Source: Desulfatibacillum aliphaticivorans DSM 15576
GTDB lineage: Bacteria; Desulfobacterota; Desulfobacteria; Desulfobacterales; Desulfatibacillaceae
Assembly: GCF_000429905.1 (NCBI RefSeq)
Contig: NZ_AUCT01000011.1
Coordinates: 1 to 64,000, forward strand
DNA: 64,000 bases
Direction of reading: 5' to 3'
The translations under genes and the position numbers were made by a program. Shown in pieces: positions 42,013 to 50,721 of the stretch; the stretch's first letter is position 1; each line of letters opens with the position of its first letter. The notes beneath the pieces were generated by a model, which was not told the origin of the DNA, did not search any database, and saw only the letters and a program-made list of their open reading frames with translations.

Positions 42013-43350
42013 CTAGCGCTTCACCACCTGAACGGGAAATCCGTCGTTTTCGATTTCCTTGCTCATTTGGGCGGCTTCATTGGCGGTGGCGTAGGCGCCG
42101 ATGGCCAGACGCGTTGCGCTGCCTGAGCTTCCGTTCAAACGATAAGCCAGGTATCCCTGTTCCAGAAGCGCCTTTTCCATGTTTTTCAGGGCCTGCTCAT
42201 TGGAGTAATCCCCCACGGAAACGGTCCAGGCTTTTTTTCTGACCAGGGAATAAGTGAAGTTTCTGGCTTTAAGACTTGCAGCAGCGTCCATGCTGATGTT
42301 TTTGGAAGGATAGAAGCCTACGAAAACCCTGTACCAGGTTCCTTTTTCGGGAATGTCGGCGCGGCAGGTGTAGGCGACGTCGCCTTTCTGCCTGAGATCC
42401 ATGGCTACGTCATTGGCTTTGTCCCTGTCCCTGTAAGCGCTCACCTGAATCACATAGGGATAATTCTGAGCCGCATAGTAGCTTCCCTGGCCCACGGGCG
42501 CCGGCGTAACAGCCGGTGCAGGCGCCGGAGCGGGTTTGGGGGCGGGGGCGGGTTTAGGGGCTGGAGCCGGAACAGGTTTGGGCGCCGGGGCCGGTGCAGG
42601 CGCGGGTTTGGGCGCTTCCGCGTAAGTTGCTTCGATTTCCTCTTCCGCCACCGTTGAATCGATCAGGGGGCGGTTTTCCTTATAGCGCACCAACTGAGCC
42701 TGGGCGCTTTCCAGTTCATAGACCATGTTTTCGCGGCGAAGCCAGTTGATGGCCTCTTCCTGGGCGGCCACGGCCTTTGTGAAGGCGCCGTTTTCGGCGT
42801 AAGCCGCCGCCAGCAGCATCAGGGTGTCAGGATCGTTTCTCAGTTCCTGGGCTTTCAAGGCCCACATGACGGCCTGTTCTCCGTCCCGGTATTTTTCCAC
42901 GGGGCACAGGGCGTAGATGCGCGCCAATTGGTAATACGGGTCCGGCAGGTCCGGTGCGTAAGTCAGGGCGTTGATATAGTCGGCCTTGGCGTTTTCAAAC
43001 CGGCCGATTTTGTTCCACAGGTAGCCGCGGGAGGTGTATGCGCGGGAATAATCCGGCTTTTTATCGATAGCCTGGGAGAAGTCTTCCAGAGCCTGTTGGG
43101 TCTGTCCAAGCCTGAACCACGCCATGCCTCTGTTGTAATAGACTTTATACTGGGAGGAATCCATGGATAAAGATTCCGTCCAATAATCAATAGCTTGGGC
43201 ATATTGCTTGGAGTCGTAGGCCAAGAGTCCTTTTTCCAGAAGAAGGTCAACCCGGCTCTGGTCCGCAGCCCAGGTTGTCAAGGGCGTCAGGCCAACCACG
43301 AGAAAGGCAATTGCCATAGCAATATATCGGATGGCTGATGATTTCTTCAT
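42013..43350 (-). CDS. Exported TPR protein with Pro-Ala-Lys linker and two SPOR-like domains
   Basis: This 445-aa protein has a signal peptide (cleavage near TTWAA, about residue 29), four to five TPR units (for example AIDYWTESLSMDSSQYKVYY and GQTQQALEDFSQAIDKKPDY), a linker of about 50 residues rich in PAPAPK, and two SPOR-like repeats (PYVIQVSAYRDRDKANDVAM and AWTVSVGDYSNEQALKNME). SPOR domains bind denuded septal peptidoglycan, so a role at the division site or envelope is likely. A strong promoter and a CRP-type box lie upstream. Confidence 0.85.
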   Translation of the reverse strand: MKKSSAIRYIAMAIAFLVVGLTPLTTWAADQSRVDLLLEKGLLAYDSKQYAQAIDYWTESLSMDSSQYKVYYNRGMAWFRLGQTQQALEDFSQAIDKKPDYSRAYTSRGYLWNKIGRFENAKADYINALTYAPDLPDPYYQLARIYALCPVEKYRDGEQAVMWALKAQELRNDPDTLMLLAAAYAENGAFTKAVAAQEEAINWLRRENMVYELESAQAQLVRYKENRPLIDSTVAEEEIEATYAEAPKPAPAPAPAPKPVPAPAPKPAPAPKPAPAPAPAVTPAPVGQGSYYAAQNYPYVIQVSAYRDRDKANDVAMDLRQKGDVAYTCRADIPEKGTWYRVFVGFYPSKNISMDAAASLKARNFTYSLVRKKAWTVSVGDYSNEQALKNMEKALLEQGYLAYRLNGSSGSATRLAIGAYATANEAAQMSKEIENDGFPVQVVKR

Positions 43351-43418
43351 GTTATCCCCCGAACCTTTATGGAATGTGATTGATTACAACAGATCGAAAA
43401 AGCGCTTTACGGATTGAA

Positions 43419-43447
43419 AGTATACGAAAACAGGCCGGCAAAGTCAA
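43419..43447 (-). promoter_or_regulatory. Strong sigma-70 promoter of the TPR-SPOR gene
   Basis: Minus strand TTGACT (43442-43447), exact 17-nt spacer, TATACT (43419-43424). Each hexamer differs from consensus at one base. Start of transcription is expected near 43411. Confidence 0.75.
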
Positions 43448-43484
43448 TGTTATTGACGGAATTTTGTAGGTTTTCCAGCTGTTG

Positions 43485-43500
43485 TGTGATTCAAATCACA
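43485..43500 (-). promoter_or_regulatory. CRP/FNR-family box (TGTGA-N6-TCACA)
   Basis: TGTGATTCAAATCACA is a perfect palindrome with the E. coli CRP half-sites. Its centre lies about 81 nt upstream of the expected start of the TPR-SPOR transcript, a spacing used by class I activators. The protein that binds it here (CRP, HcpR or another relative) is not known. Confidence 0.65.
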
Positions 43501-43596
43501 TTTTTCGACTTAAAAGACGTGAAGCTCCCCCTGCCCTTTTACATGAAAAAGCCAAAATGCAGTTAAAGAACACCGCCCTAAAAACCTCGCGCCGCC

Positions 43597-45249
43597 CTAA
43601 ACGCCCGCCGCCTTGAACGCCTTGGCGACCATGGCCTGGGCTTCCTCCCGGATCATTTTCAGGTGGTCTTCGCCCTTAAAACTCTCCATGTAGATCTTGT
43701 ATATATCCTCGGTTCCCGAAGGCCGTGCCGCAAACCAGCCGCTTTTAGCGACGACCTTCAGCCCGCCGATGGCCGCGCCGTTGCCGGGGGCGTTGGTGAG
43801 TTTGGCCTCAATGGCTTCCCCGGCCAGCTCGCTTCCCTCCACCATGTCCGGGGTAAGGCCTTTGAGCACGTTTTTCTGCCGGGCCGAAGCGGGCGCATCC
43901 ACCCTGCTGTATAGGGGGCTTCCGAATTTGTCTTCCAGATCCTTGTATATCTGGCCGGGATCGCTTCCGGTTTTGGCCGTGATCTCCGCCGCCAGCAGAT
44001 CCATGATAAAGCCGTCCTTATCCGTGGTCCAGACGCTCCCGTCCAGGCGTAAGAAGGAGGCGCCGGCGCTTTCCTCTCCAGCGAAGCCGAAGTCTCCGCT
44101 GATAAGCCCGTCCGTAAACCACTTAAAGCCCACGGGGACTTCGCAGATGGGCCTGTCCAGGGCCTGGGCGACCCTGTCCAGCATGGAGCTGGAAACCAGG
44201 GTCTTGCCGATGCCGGCCGAGGCTTTCCAGCCGGGGCGATTGGCGAAAAGATACCAGCAGGCCACTGCCAGGTAATGATTGGGATTCATGAGGCCGGAGC
44301 CTTTTGTCACAATGCCGTGGCGGTCGTAGTCCGGATCGTTGCCAAAGGCGATGTCGAAATCGTCTTTCAGGCCGATCAGCCCGGCCATGGCGTAAGGCGA
44401 CGAGCAGTCCATGCGGATTTTACCGTCCTTATCCACGGTCATAAAACCAAAGGCCGGGTCCAGGACCGGATTGACCACCTGAATGTCCATCTTGTATTTG
44501 GAGGCGATAACCTCCCAGAAATACAGGCCCGAGCCCCCCAGGGGATCGCAGCCTATTTTCAGGCCCGCATTGGAAATCGCGTCCAGGTCCAGGACGTTTT
44601 TCAAGTCGTCCACGTAGGGCGCCAGATAATCCCTTTCCGTGACAAAGTCCGAGGCCATGGCCTTTTTAAAGGAAATCCTTCTGACCTCCTTAAGCCCTCC
44701 TTGCATGATCCGGTTGGCGCGATCCTGGATGACCTTGGTGATTTCCGCGCCTGCAGGCCCGGCTTCCGGGGGGTTGTACTTGAATCCGCCGTCGCCCGGA
44801 GGATTGTGGGACGGGGTGATGACCACGCCGTCCGCGGTTCCTCCCCGGCCCGCCCGGTTATGGACCAGGATGGCGTGGGAGATGACCGGCGTGGGCGTGT
44901 AGGTCCGTCCTTGCTGAACGACGACCTTTTGCCCGTTGGCGGCGAACACCTCCAGGGCCGTGACGAACGCCGGTTCGGACAGGGCGTGGGTGTCCATGCC
45001 CATGAACAAGGGCCCTGTAATCTTTTGGGAGGCCCTATACTCGCAAATGGCCTGGGATACGGCCAGGATATGGTCCTCGTTGAAGCTCCTGGACTTGGAG
45101 GAGCCCCGATGCCCGGAGGTTCCGAAGGAAACCTGCTCCAAGGGGTTGGTCGGGTCCGGCCGGGACGCGTAATATTCGGTCACCAGCCTGGGGATGTTTT
45201 CCAATATATCTCTTGGGGCCTTTTTTCCGGCCAATGCATGCAAAGCCAT
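43597..45249 (-). CDS. pgm: Phosphoglucomutase (alpha-D-glucose phosphate-specific)
   Basis: This 550-aa enzyme interconverts glucose 1-phosphate and glucose 6-phosphate. The active Ser lies in VVITPSHNPPGDGGFKYNPP, the metal loop in GNDPDYDRHGIV, the sugar loop in GEESAGASFLR and the phosphate loop in ARPSGTEDIYKIY. The length matches E. coli Pgm. GGAGGG precedes the ATG. It supplies glycogen, LPS or exopolysaccharide synthesis. Confidence 0.96.
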   Translation of the reverse strand: MALHALAGKKAPRDILENIPRLVTEYYASRPDPTNPLEQVSFGTSGHRGSSKSRSFNEDHILAVSQAICEYRASQKITGPLFMGMDTHALSEPAFVTALEVFAANGQKVVVQQGRTYTPTPVISHAILVHNRAGRGGTADGVVITPSHNPPGDGGFKYNPPEAGPAGAEITKVIQDRANRIMQGGLKEVRRISFKKAMASDFVTERDYLAPYVDDLKNVLDLDAISNAGLKIGCDPLGGSGLYFWEVIASKYKMDIQVVNPVLDPAFGFMTVDKDGKIRMDCSSPYAMAGLIGLKDDFDIAFGNDPDYDRHGIVTKGSGLMNPNHYLAVACWYLFANRPGWKASAGIGKTLVSSSMLDRVAQALDRPICEVPVGFKWFTDGLISGDFGFAGEESAGASFLRLDGSVWTTDKDGFIMDLLAAEITAKTGSDPGQIYKDLEDKFGSPLYSRVDAPASARQKNVLKGLTPDMVEGSELAGEAIEAKLTNAPGNGAAIGGLKVVAKSGWFAARPSGTEDIYKIYMESFKGEDHLKMIREEAQAMVAKAFKAAGV

Positions 45250-45356
45250 GTCAAACCCTCCAAATTAGCAATCATGAAAGGGGAAAACTCAATGGCAAAG
45301 GGTTTCCTGATGCTTTACCATTAATGGAAAGATTTGGATTTCAAATACTTCCATAT

Positions 45357-45384
45357 GCATTCCCACGCGAAGCATGGGAACGAG
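45357..45384 (+). repeat. REP-like palindrome
   Basis: GCATTCCCACGCGAAGCATG then GGAACGAG, preceded by TTTCAAATACTTCCATAT, a flank shared with 51624 and 52204. It lies in the 410-nt gap between pgm and purN. Confidence 0.7.
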
Positions 45385-45422
45385 GTTGTAACCGCAGGCT
45401 GCCGCCCGCCGTCCTTGCCTGA

Positions 45423-45496
45423 TTTCTGCAATCTTTCCCGGTCGCACCTTCTGCGCCTTGCGCCCAGGCAAAAAACGGCATTGCCTGGGGCGCCCC
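45423..45496 (+). repeat. Covarying hairpin repeat
   Basis: Arms CCCAGGCAA (45463-45471) and TTGCCTGGG (45481-45489), with the upstream AATCTTTCCCGGTCGCACCT block and right flank GCGCCCC. Confidence 0.65.
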
Positions 45497-45659
45497 TTGA
45501 TAGCCAGCCCCGACAGAGGGCGGCGCCAAAATGTTGGAACGGCCGAGATTGCCCCTTTTATATTTCTCCTATACAAGCCTTTTGTTAGAAAAAGGATAAT
45601 CCGCCCGCCTGTTTTGCGTCAATCAAGGAATCAGGCTGATCCAAAATGTTGTGGGACAG

Positions 45660-46415
45660 TTATTTGCTCACTTCCACTACGGTGCGCCGGCCGCGCTTTG
45701 TCAGGGACAGGCGGCCGTCCGCATAAAGCCCGATGCACTCGGGATAGAGCCGCCATTCCAGCTCCAGCCCTTTTTTTCGGATGTCCGCCTCCGTGTCTCC
45801 CGGATCGATGGTGTAGGCTTTCTGGCCGATGATGGGGCCGGAATCCTCGCCGTAATCCACAAAATGCACGGTGCAGCCGCCCACCTTGCAGCCGTATTTA
45901 AAGGTGTCGCCATAGCCGTCCACGCCGGGAAAGGCCGGAAGCAGGGCCGGATGGATGTTCATAATCCTGGGAAGGTCATGCCCCTTGTTGATTTTATCTA
46001 TAATATAAGGAGTGAAAATGCGCATGAAGCCGGCCAGAACCAGGACGTCGTACTCAAACTTGTCCATTTCCTTCAGCAATTGGGCCTCGGCCACGGCGCG
46101 AACCGCACAATAGGGTTCAGCCCGCTCCAGAGCGCCCTCCCCGTAAAAAAGATGCTGTTTGGAAATCACGTCGTCCAGGTCCAGGCCCGGGGCCGCTGGG
46201 TAGTCTTCCGGATTTTTCAAAATCGGGCCGTATTCCATGACAAAGCTGGGGATGCCGTGCTTCGCCGCCCGGTCCAGACCCTTGACGCCGGGGTGGTCCG
46301 ATCCTACAAACGCGATCTCCGCGTTGATTTCCCCCGCCTCGCACGCGTCGATGATTGCCTGGAGATTGGTTCCTCCGCCCGAAATCAGGGCGCCTATTTT
46401 CAGTTTTTCCGCCAT
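45660..46415 (-). CDS. purN: Phosphoribosylglycinamide formyltransferase (long form)
   Basis: This 251-aa enzyme formylates GAR in purine synthesis. The substrate loop ISGGGTNLQAII, the catalytic MNIHPALLPAFPG (Asn and His) and VDYGEDSGPIIGQ (Asp) are in place. It is about 40 residues longer than E. coli PurN because of an insertion near residues 66-108 (including the DLDDVISKQHLFYGEGALER stretch). The reaction assignment is firm; the insertion is of unknown use. Confidence 0.92.
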   Translation of the reverse strand: MAEKLKIGALISGGGTNLQAIIDACEAGEINAEIAFVGSDHPGVKGLDRAAKHGIPSFVMEYGPILKNPEDYPAAPGLDLDDVISKQHLFYGEGALERAEPYCAVRAVAEAQLLKEMDKFEYDVLVLAGFMRIFTPYIIDKINKGHDLPRIMNIHPALLPAFPGVDGYGDTFKYGCKVGGCTVHFVDYGEDSGPIIGQKAYTIDPGDTEADIRKKGLELEWRLYPECIGLYADGRLSLTKRGRRTVVEVSK

Positions 46416-46567
46416 TTTCTCTCCCGTTGCATCCGTTTCAGAAATATCCGGGGACGCGATCTCAAATTAATAAAGCCCACTTCGCGGCTCAGGATGACGG
46501 ATCGAGGCGGCATGGATAAGTCAACGGCTCAGGAAAGTCCCGAGACGGAAGCCCGTCAATCTTCGTC

Positions 46568-46675
46568 CCTTCCCTCCTTGGCGGGGGAAGGACAGGATGG
46601 GGGGGATTGTTTGCCTACGCGTTAACTCACCCCCACCCCAGCCCTCCCCCGTCAAGGGGGAGGGAGTTCCGGGCG
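46568..46675 (+). repeat. Long inverted repeat, CCTCCTTGGCGGGGG...CCCCCGTCAAGGGGGAGG
   Basis: Left arm TTCCCTCCTTGGCGGGGGAA and right arm CCCTCCCCCGTCAAGGGGGA are nearly complementary, with further pairing of GGATGGGGG and CCCCCACCCC inside. It could form a large hairpin. It lies in the 565-nt non-coding gap 46416-46980. Confidence 0.65.
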
Positions 46676-46980
46676 TCGGCATTGCCGTTGACTTTCTTCA
46701 CGCCTGTTCCAATCTCTTAAGTCAGCGGGAAAAAAATGCGTCCCGACTCTGACTGGCAAAAGCAGCGGCACGAAGCAAAGGCGTTCTTCAAATCATATTC
46801 AGAACTATCAGAACCCCGGCCGGGGGTCAATCAAAGGGATTTTCCCGGCGGTGGGAGGAAAATTTTGACCGATCGATTAAAAAAGACATTGACGCAGTGC
46901 GTCGCAAAGGATATAGTTGCCAATACGCTATTCCGCCTGCGACATCCCTGTCCTTTTATACTCACCAAATGGAGATTTCC

Positions 46981-48306
46981 ATGAAAAACGCCAACAAGCA
47001 GGAGTTCGACGCAATCATCATCGGGTCCGGCCCCGGGGGGGGAACCCTGGCCAGGGAGCTTTCGTTAGCCGGACAAAAGCCATTGATTCTGGAATGGGGG
47101 GGCAATGAGCCTTTGAAGGGAACCCTGCCCCAAGCCGTGGATATTCTGGGAACTCCCGGCAAGGGCATGCTTTTCACCACCGAAGGGCTGGCCATGGCCC
47201 GGGGGATTACCACGGGCGGCGGGTCGGTCGTGTATTGCGGCACGGCTTTTGAACCGGATCACGACATGTTCCGGCGCTATGGGGTGGATTTATCCCGGAT
47301 AACCGCCGATGTCCGTCAGGAGTTGCCTATTCGGAAGATCGACGACGCGTATATGGCGCCCCAATCCCTGCTGATTCGTGAAAGCGCCCGGGATCTTGGG
47401 TACTCCTGGAACAACCTGGATAAGTACCTGGTTCAGGAAAACTGCGAGAAAAACTGCTACAAGTGCTATTACGGGTGCCCTAACCGGGCCAAGTGGTCCT
47501 CCCGCTGGTATGTGGAGGAAGCGGTGCGCAACGGCGCCAGGCTCTTGAACCGGGCCAAGGCCGAACGGATTCTCATGGACGGAAACAAGGCCGTAGGCGT
47601 GGCCTTTAAAAAGAACGGCAAGGTGTACAAGGCCTACGCGCCGAAAATCATCGTCAGCGCCGGAGGCATCGGCACGCCCATGCTTTTACGGACCGCAGGC
47701 ATCAAGGAAGCGGGCTATAATTTCTTTTTCGACCCCCTGTTCGTGGCTATCGGCGTGGTTCCGGGCATGGAAGGCGCGGGCGAAATGCCCATGGCCGCCG
47801 GGGTGCACATCAAGGACGAAGGCTACATGATGACCGACATGACCCTGCACCAGATGATGCACATGGCCTTCAGCGCCCAGGTGCTCAAACTGGGCGGCGC
47901 GATCAATCATCGCAACACCCTGGGGATCATGATCAAGGCCCGGGACTCTTTGGGCGGCGAAATCACCAAGCGCGGGATCGTCAACAAACGCCTGGCCAGG
48001 TCGGACAAGGCCAGCCTGAACAAAGGCTTTGAACGGGCCAAGGGCATCCTGAAAAACGCGGGCGCCACCGCCGTGTACAAAACATGGTACATCGCAGCCC
48101 ATCCCGGCGGCACGGCCAAACTGGGCGAGGTGGTGGACTCCAACCTCCGGACCCAATACGACAACCTGTACGTGTGCGACTGTTCGGTGATCCCCGAAGC
48201 ATGGGGCCTGCCTCCCACGTTGGCGCTCATAGGCCTGGCCAAACGCCTGGGCGCCCATTTGGCGGGAGCGGAAGGGGTTCAGTCCGAGGAAAAACAAGCC
48301 GCCTGA
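46981..48306 (+). CDS. GMC family FAD-dependent oxidoreductase
   Basis: This 441-aa flavoprotein starts with the FAD motif IIIGSGPGGGTLARELSLAG and ends with the GMC C-terminal His/Pro region (AAHPGGTAKLGEVVDSNL, GLPPTLALIGLAKRL). A Cys cluster CEKNCYKCYYGC at about residues 155-170 has C-x3-C-x2-C-x3-C spacing. GMC enzymes oxidise alcohols or similar groups; a long-chain alcohol would suit the downstream aldehyde dehydrogenase, but that is inference. GGAGAT precedes the ATG. Confidence 0.87.
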   Translation: MKNANKQEFDAIIIGSGPGGGTLARELSLAGQKPLILEWGGNEPLKGTLPQAVDILGTPGKGMLFTTEGLAMARGITTGGGSVVYCGTAFEPDHDMFRRYGVDLSRITADVRQELPIRKIDDAYMAPQSLLIRESARDLGYSWNNLDKYLVQENCEKNCYKCYYGCPNRAKWSSRWYVEEAVRNGARLLNRAKAERILMDGNKAVGVAFKKNGKVYKAYAPKIIVSAGGIGTPMLLRTAGIKEAGYNFFFDPLFVAIGVVPGMEGAGEMPMAAGVHIKDEGYMMTDMTLHQMMHMAFSAQVLKLGGAINHRNTLGIMIKARDSLGGEITKRGIVNKRLARSDKASLNKGFERAKGILKNAGATAVYKTWYIAAHPGGTAKLGEVVDSNLRTQYDNLYVCDCSVIPEAWGLPPTLALIGLAKRLGAHLAGAEGVQSEEKQAA

Positions 48307-48425
48307 TTTGGATCGATGACATGGCGCTCCTGCGAAGAGGCGCTGCCAAAGGGGAAAGGCTGGAAGCTGTGGGTTTCCGGTTTCAGCAATAACACCCCTC
48401 CAGATCGAATCCATATAACAACCCA

Positions 48426-48501
48426 ATTTTGTTGGGTTTCGCGGAGCTCAACCTAACCTACGCCTCCAAAAATTAAGGTGCAGGTTGGGCGGCTCTGCGT
48501 T
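48426..48501 (+). repeat. Dispersed repeat, copy 2 (ATTTTGTTGGGTTTCG type)
   Basis: Partner of 14181-14252. Here CAACCTAACCTACG and GTGCAGGTTGGG give an internal inverted repeat. It lies in the 591-nt gap 48307-48897. Confidence 0.6.
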
Positions 48502-48580
48502 GGAGTTATTCGAGGAATCCGGCCGCGCATTCGCGGTTGTTGAGATAGTGGAAAGCATTAGCCCCTATGCAGCCCCCGTA

Positions 48581-48610
48581 TGCATTCCCACGCGGGAGCA
48601 TGGGAACGAG
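48581..48610 (+). repeat. REP-like palindrome
   Basis: TGCATTCCCACGCGGGAGCA then TGGGAACGAG; same family as 45357-45384. Confidence 0.7.
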
Positions 48611-48776
48611 TGTACCGGGGCGACGGCCGAATTCCTTTATCCGCGGCGCCGTTTTGAAAGCAAGAAATAACGCATAATACTTGCTTGATTTTTTAAGATT
48701 TCATGGTTAATATTTAATATCCAAGGGTCATTTATTGGAGAATTTATTGAAACAGCGTATTTTTTTCATTGATTTA

Positions 48777-48823
48777 TGACCCAAGGTCAATTAAATTGAA
48801 GACAGCTAAATGACCATGGGTCA
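48777..48823 (+). promoter_or_regulatory. Twin TGACC-N3-GGTCA operators before the aldehyde dehydrogenase
   Basis: Two 13-bp palindromes, TGACCCAAGGTCA (48777-48789) and TGACCATGGGTCA (48811-48823), have centres 34 bp apart. A further half-site AAGGGTCA lies at 48722-48729. Such sites are typical of dimeric regulators, including TetR-type fatty-acid regulators. The binding protein is not identified. Confidence 0.65.
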
Positions 48824-48897
48824 TTAAAAAGGGGGCGAGGCAGGACCCGTAGGCCCGCTCCATTAAATTCCAACCCAGACGCACATGAGGAGTCGTC

Positions 48898-50334
48898 ATG
48901 ACCACAGCCCGCAAACCCAATCCCAGCGTCGCGGCCATGGTGGAAATTATGGAAGCGCAAAAAGCCGCTTTCATCGCCCAAGGGCCCACCTCATACCAGG
49001 AACGCATCAAAGAACTGGAACGAATTGAAACGGCCATCGGCCAGCGCGTAGACGAAATCGTGGAGGCCATGGTCCAGGATTTCGGCTCCCGCTCCCGTCA
49101 CGAAATACTGATTGCGGAAATCAACACCACCTTGTCCATGGTGCATTACACCAAAAAGCATTTGAAAAAATGGATGAAGCCGCGCAAACGGAGCGTGGGC
49201 TGGCTGTATATGCCCGGCAAAGCCAAGGTGTACATGGAGCCTTTGGGAGTGGTGGGCGTTATATCACCGTGGAACTATCCCTTTTACCTGGCCATGGTTC
49301 CTACGCTGAGCGCTTTGGCGGCGGGAAACCGGGTCATGCTCAAGCCGTCGGTGTTTACGCCCCGGACCTCCCAATGCTTGAAGGATCTGCTGGGCGCCCT
49401 GTTTCCGCCCGACAAGGTGAGCGTGGTTTTCAGCGGCCCGGGCGTGGGCTCGGCGTTTTCGCGGCTGCCCTTCGACCACATATGCTTTACCGGCTCCACC
49501 AACGTGGGCAAGCAGGTCATGGCGGCGGCGGCGGAAAATCTGACGCCCGTGACCTTGGAGTTGGGCGGCAAGTCTCCGGCCATCGTGGGCCAGGATTTTG
49601 ACGTCCAGGCGGCGGCGGACAGGATCGCCCACGGGAAATTCTTCAATGCCGGACAGACGTGCATCGCCCCGGATTATGCACTGGTTCCGAAAAACAAGGT
49701 GAACCAGTTTGTGGAGGCTTTTGAAAATGCCATCCGCACAAGCTATCCTACTTTGGAGAACAACCCGGACTTTACGTCCATCATCACGACGCGCCATTTC
49801 GACCGCCTGCATCACGCCATTAAGGATGCGGAGGAAAAAGGCGCCAAGGTGATCCGGGTAAATCCAGCCAATGAGGAGATTGACCCGGCCGCAAAAAAAA
49901 TCGCGCCTACTATTGTTTTGAACGGCACGGACGACATGATCCTGCTGCAGGACGAAATTTTCGGGCCGATCCTGCCGGTTGTGCCTTATAACACCCTGGA
50001 CGAGGCCATTGCTTATGTTAACGCCCGGCCCAAGCCTTTGGCCTTGTACTATTTTTCCAACAAGGGTAGATCGGTGCAAAAGGTCCTGAAAATGACCCAG
50101 GCGGGAGGTACGTGCATCAACAACACGCTTTTGCACGTGGCCCAGGACGATCTGCCCTTCGGCGGCGTGGGATTCAGCGGCATGGGCTCGTATCACGGCC
50201 CGGAAGGATTCGACGCATTCTCCAACAAACGGGGGGTGTTCTTCCAGGGCAGCCCGTGCAGCACCCGGATGATCCGGGCGCCGTACAGCGCGGGTTTTGA
50301 AAAAGCCCTGCGGTTTATGATCGACAAGCTGTAA
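48898..50334 (+). CDS. Aldehyde dehydrogenase (coniferyl aldehyde dehydrogenase-like)
   Basis: This 478-aa NAD(P)-dependent enzyme oxidises aldehydes to acids. The signatures are GVVGVISPWNYPFYL, the cofactor motif FTGSTNVGKQV, catalytic Glu in LELGGKSPAI and catalytic Cys in FNAGQTCIAPDY. It resembles the class of coniferyl and long-chain fatty aldehyde dehydrogenases. GAGGAG precedes the ATG. Twin palindromes upstream suggest substrate-linked control. Confidence 0.92.
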   Translation: MTTARKPNPSVAAMVEIMEAQKAAFIAQGPTSYQERIKELERIETAIGQRVDEIVEAMVQDFGSRSRHEILIAEINTTLSMVHYTKKHLKKWMKPRKRSVGWLYMPGKAKVYMEPLGVVGVISPWNYPFYLAMVPTLSALAAGNRVMLKPSVFTPRTSQCLKDLLGALFPPDKVSVVFSGPGVGSAFSRLPFDHICFTGSTNVGKQVMAAAAENLTPVTLELGGKSPAIVGQDFDVQAAADRIAHGKFFNAGQTCIAPDYALVPKNKVNQFVEAFENAIRTSYPTLENNPDFTSIITTRHFDRLHHAIKDAEEKGAKVIRVNPANEEIDPAAKKIAPTIVLNGTDDMILLQDEIFGPILPVVPYNTLDEAIAYVNARPKPLALYYFSNKGRSVQKVLKMTQAGGTCINNTLLHVAQDDLPFGGVGFSGMGSYHGPEGFDAFSNKRGVFFQGSPCSTRMIRAPYSAGFEKALRFMIDKL

Positions 50335-50359
50335 ATTGCTCCTTACAGCTATTATGGAA

Positions 50360-50400
50360 AACGCGGGCGCCGGCCCCCACCGGCGCCCGCGTTTTTTTTT
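50360..50400 (+). terminator. Terminator after the aldehyde dehydrogenase
   Basis: 13-bp stem AACGCGGGCGCCG (50360-50372) with CGGCGCCCGCGTT (50381-50393) and a long T run. Confidence 0.93.
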
Positions 50401-50512
50401 GCAGAACAGACAACGCGAAAAAAGTCGCCCCTTGCCTTTGCAGGCGGCAGGCCTTATGATGTCGGCCGACAAGGCATTGGCCTGAACCATCTTATTTTTC
50501 GGAATTTGCATC

Positions 50513-50692
50513 ATGTTGGAATACAGCCTGGCCCATGGGACGTCGTTTTTCGCAGCCGCTTTGCTTTTGAATCTGGCCCCCGGGCCGGACATCGCCTTTA
50601 TTATGGGCCACACGGTCAACGACGGTAAAAAGAACGGCCTGGCCGCCATGTTTGTGGGGCTAGCCTGCCGGCTGCCCTTTATCGAAAAATAA
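50513..50692 (+). pseudogene. Truncated LysE/RhtB family transporter
   Basis: Only 59 codons remain. The start MLEYSLAHGTSFFAAALLLN continues with APGPDIAFIMGHTVNDGKKN, the first membrane helix and PGPD signature of LysE exporters, which are normally about 200 aa. Homology fades after about residue 48 and the frame ends ACRLPFIEK-stop. The missing part is not elsewhere in the window, so a deletion is likely, joined close to the glycosyltransferase gene. Confidence 0.75.
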
Positions 50693-50721
50693 ACATTTGC
50701 TCAGCCGCCGGAGGGGCGGTC

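Noticed and set aside
50513..50692. Intact small membrane protein gene
   Set aside because: The sequence is a clear LysE N-terminus that stops after one helix, so a truncated gene is the better call.
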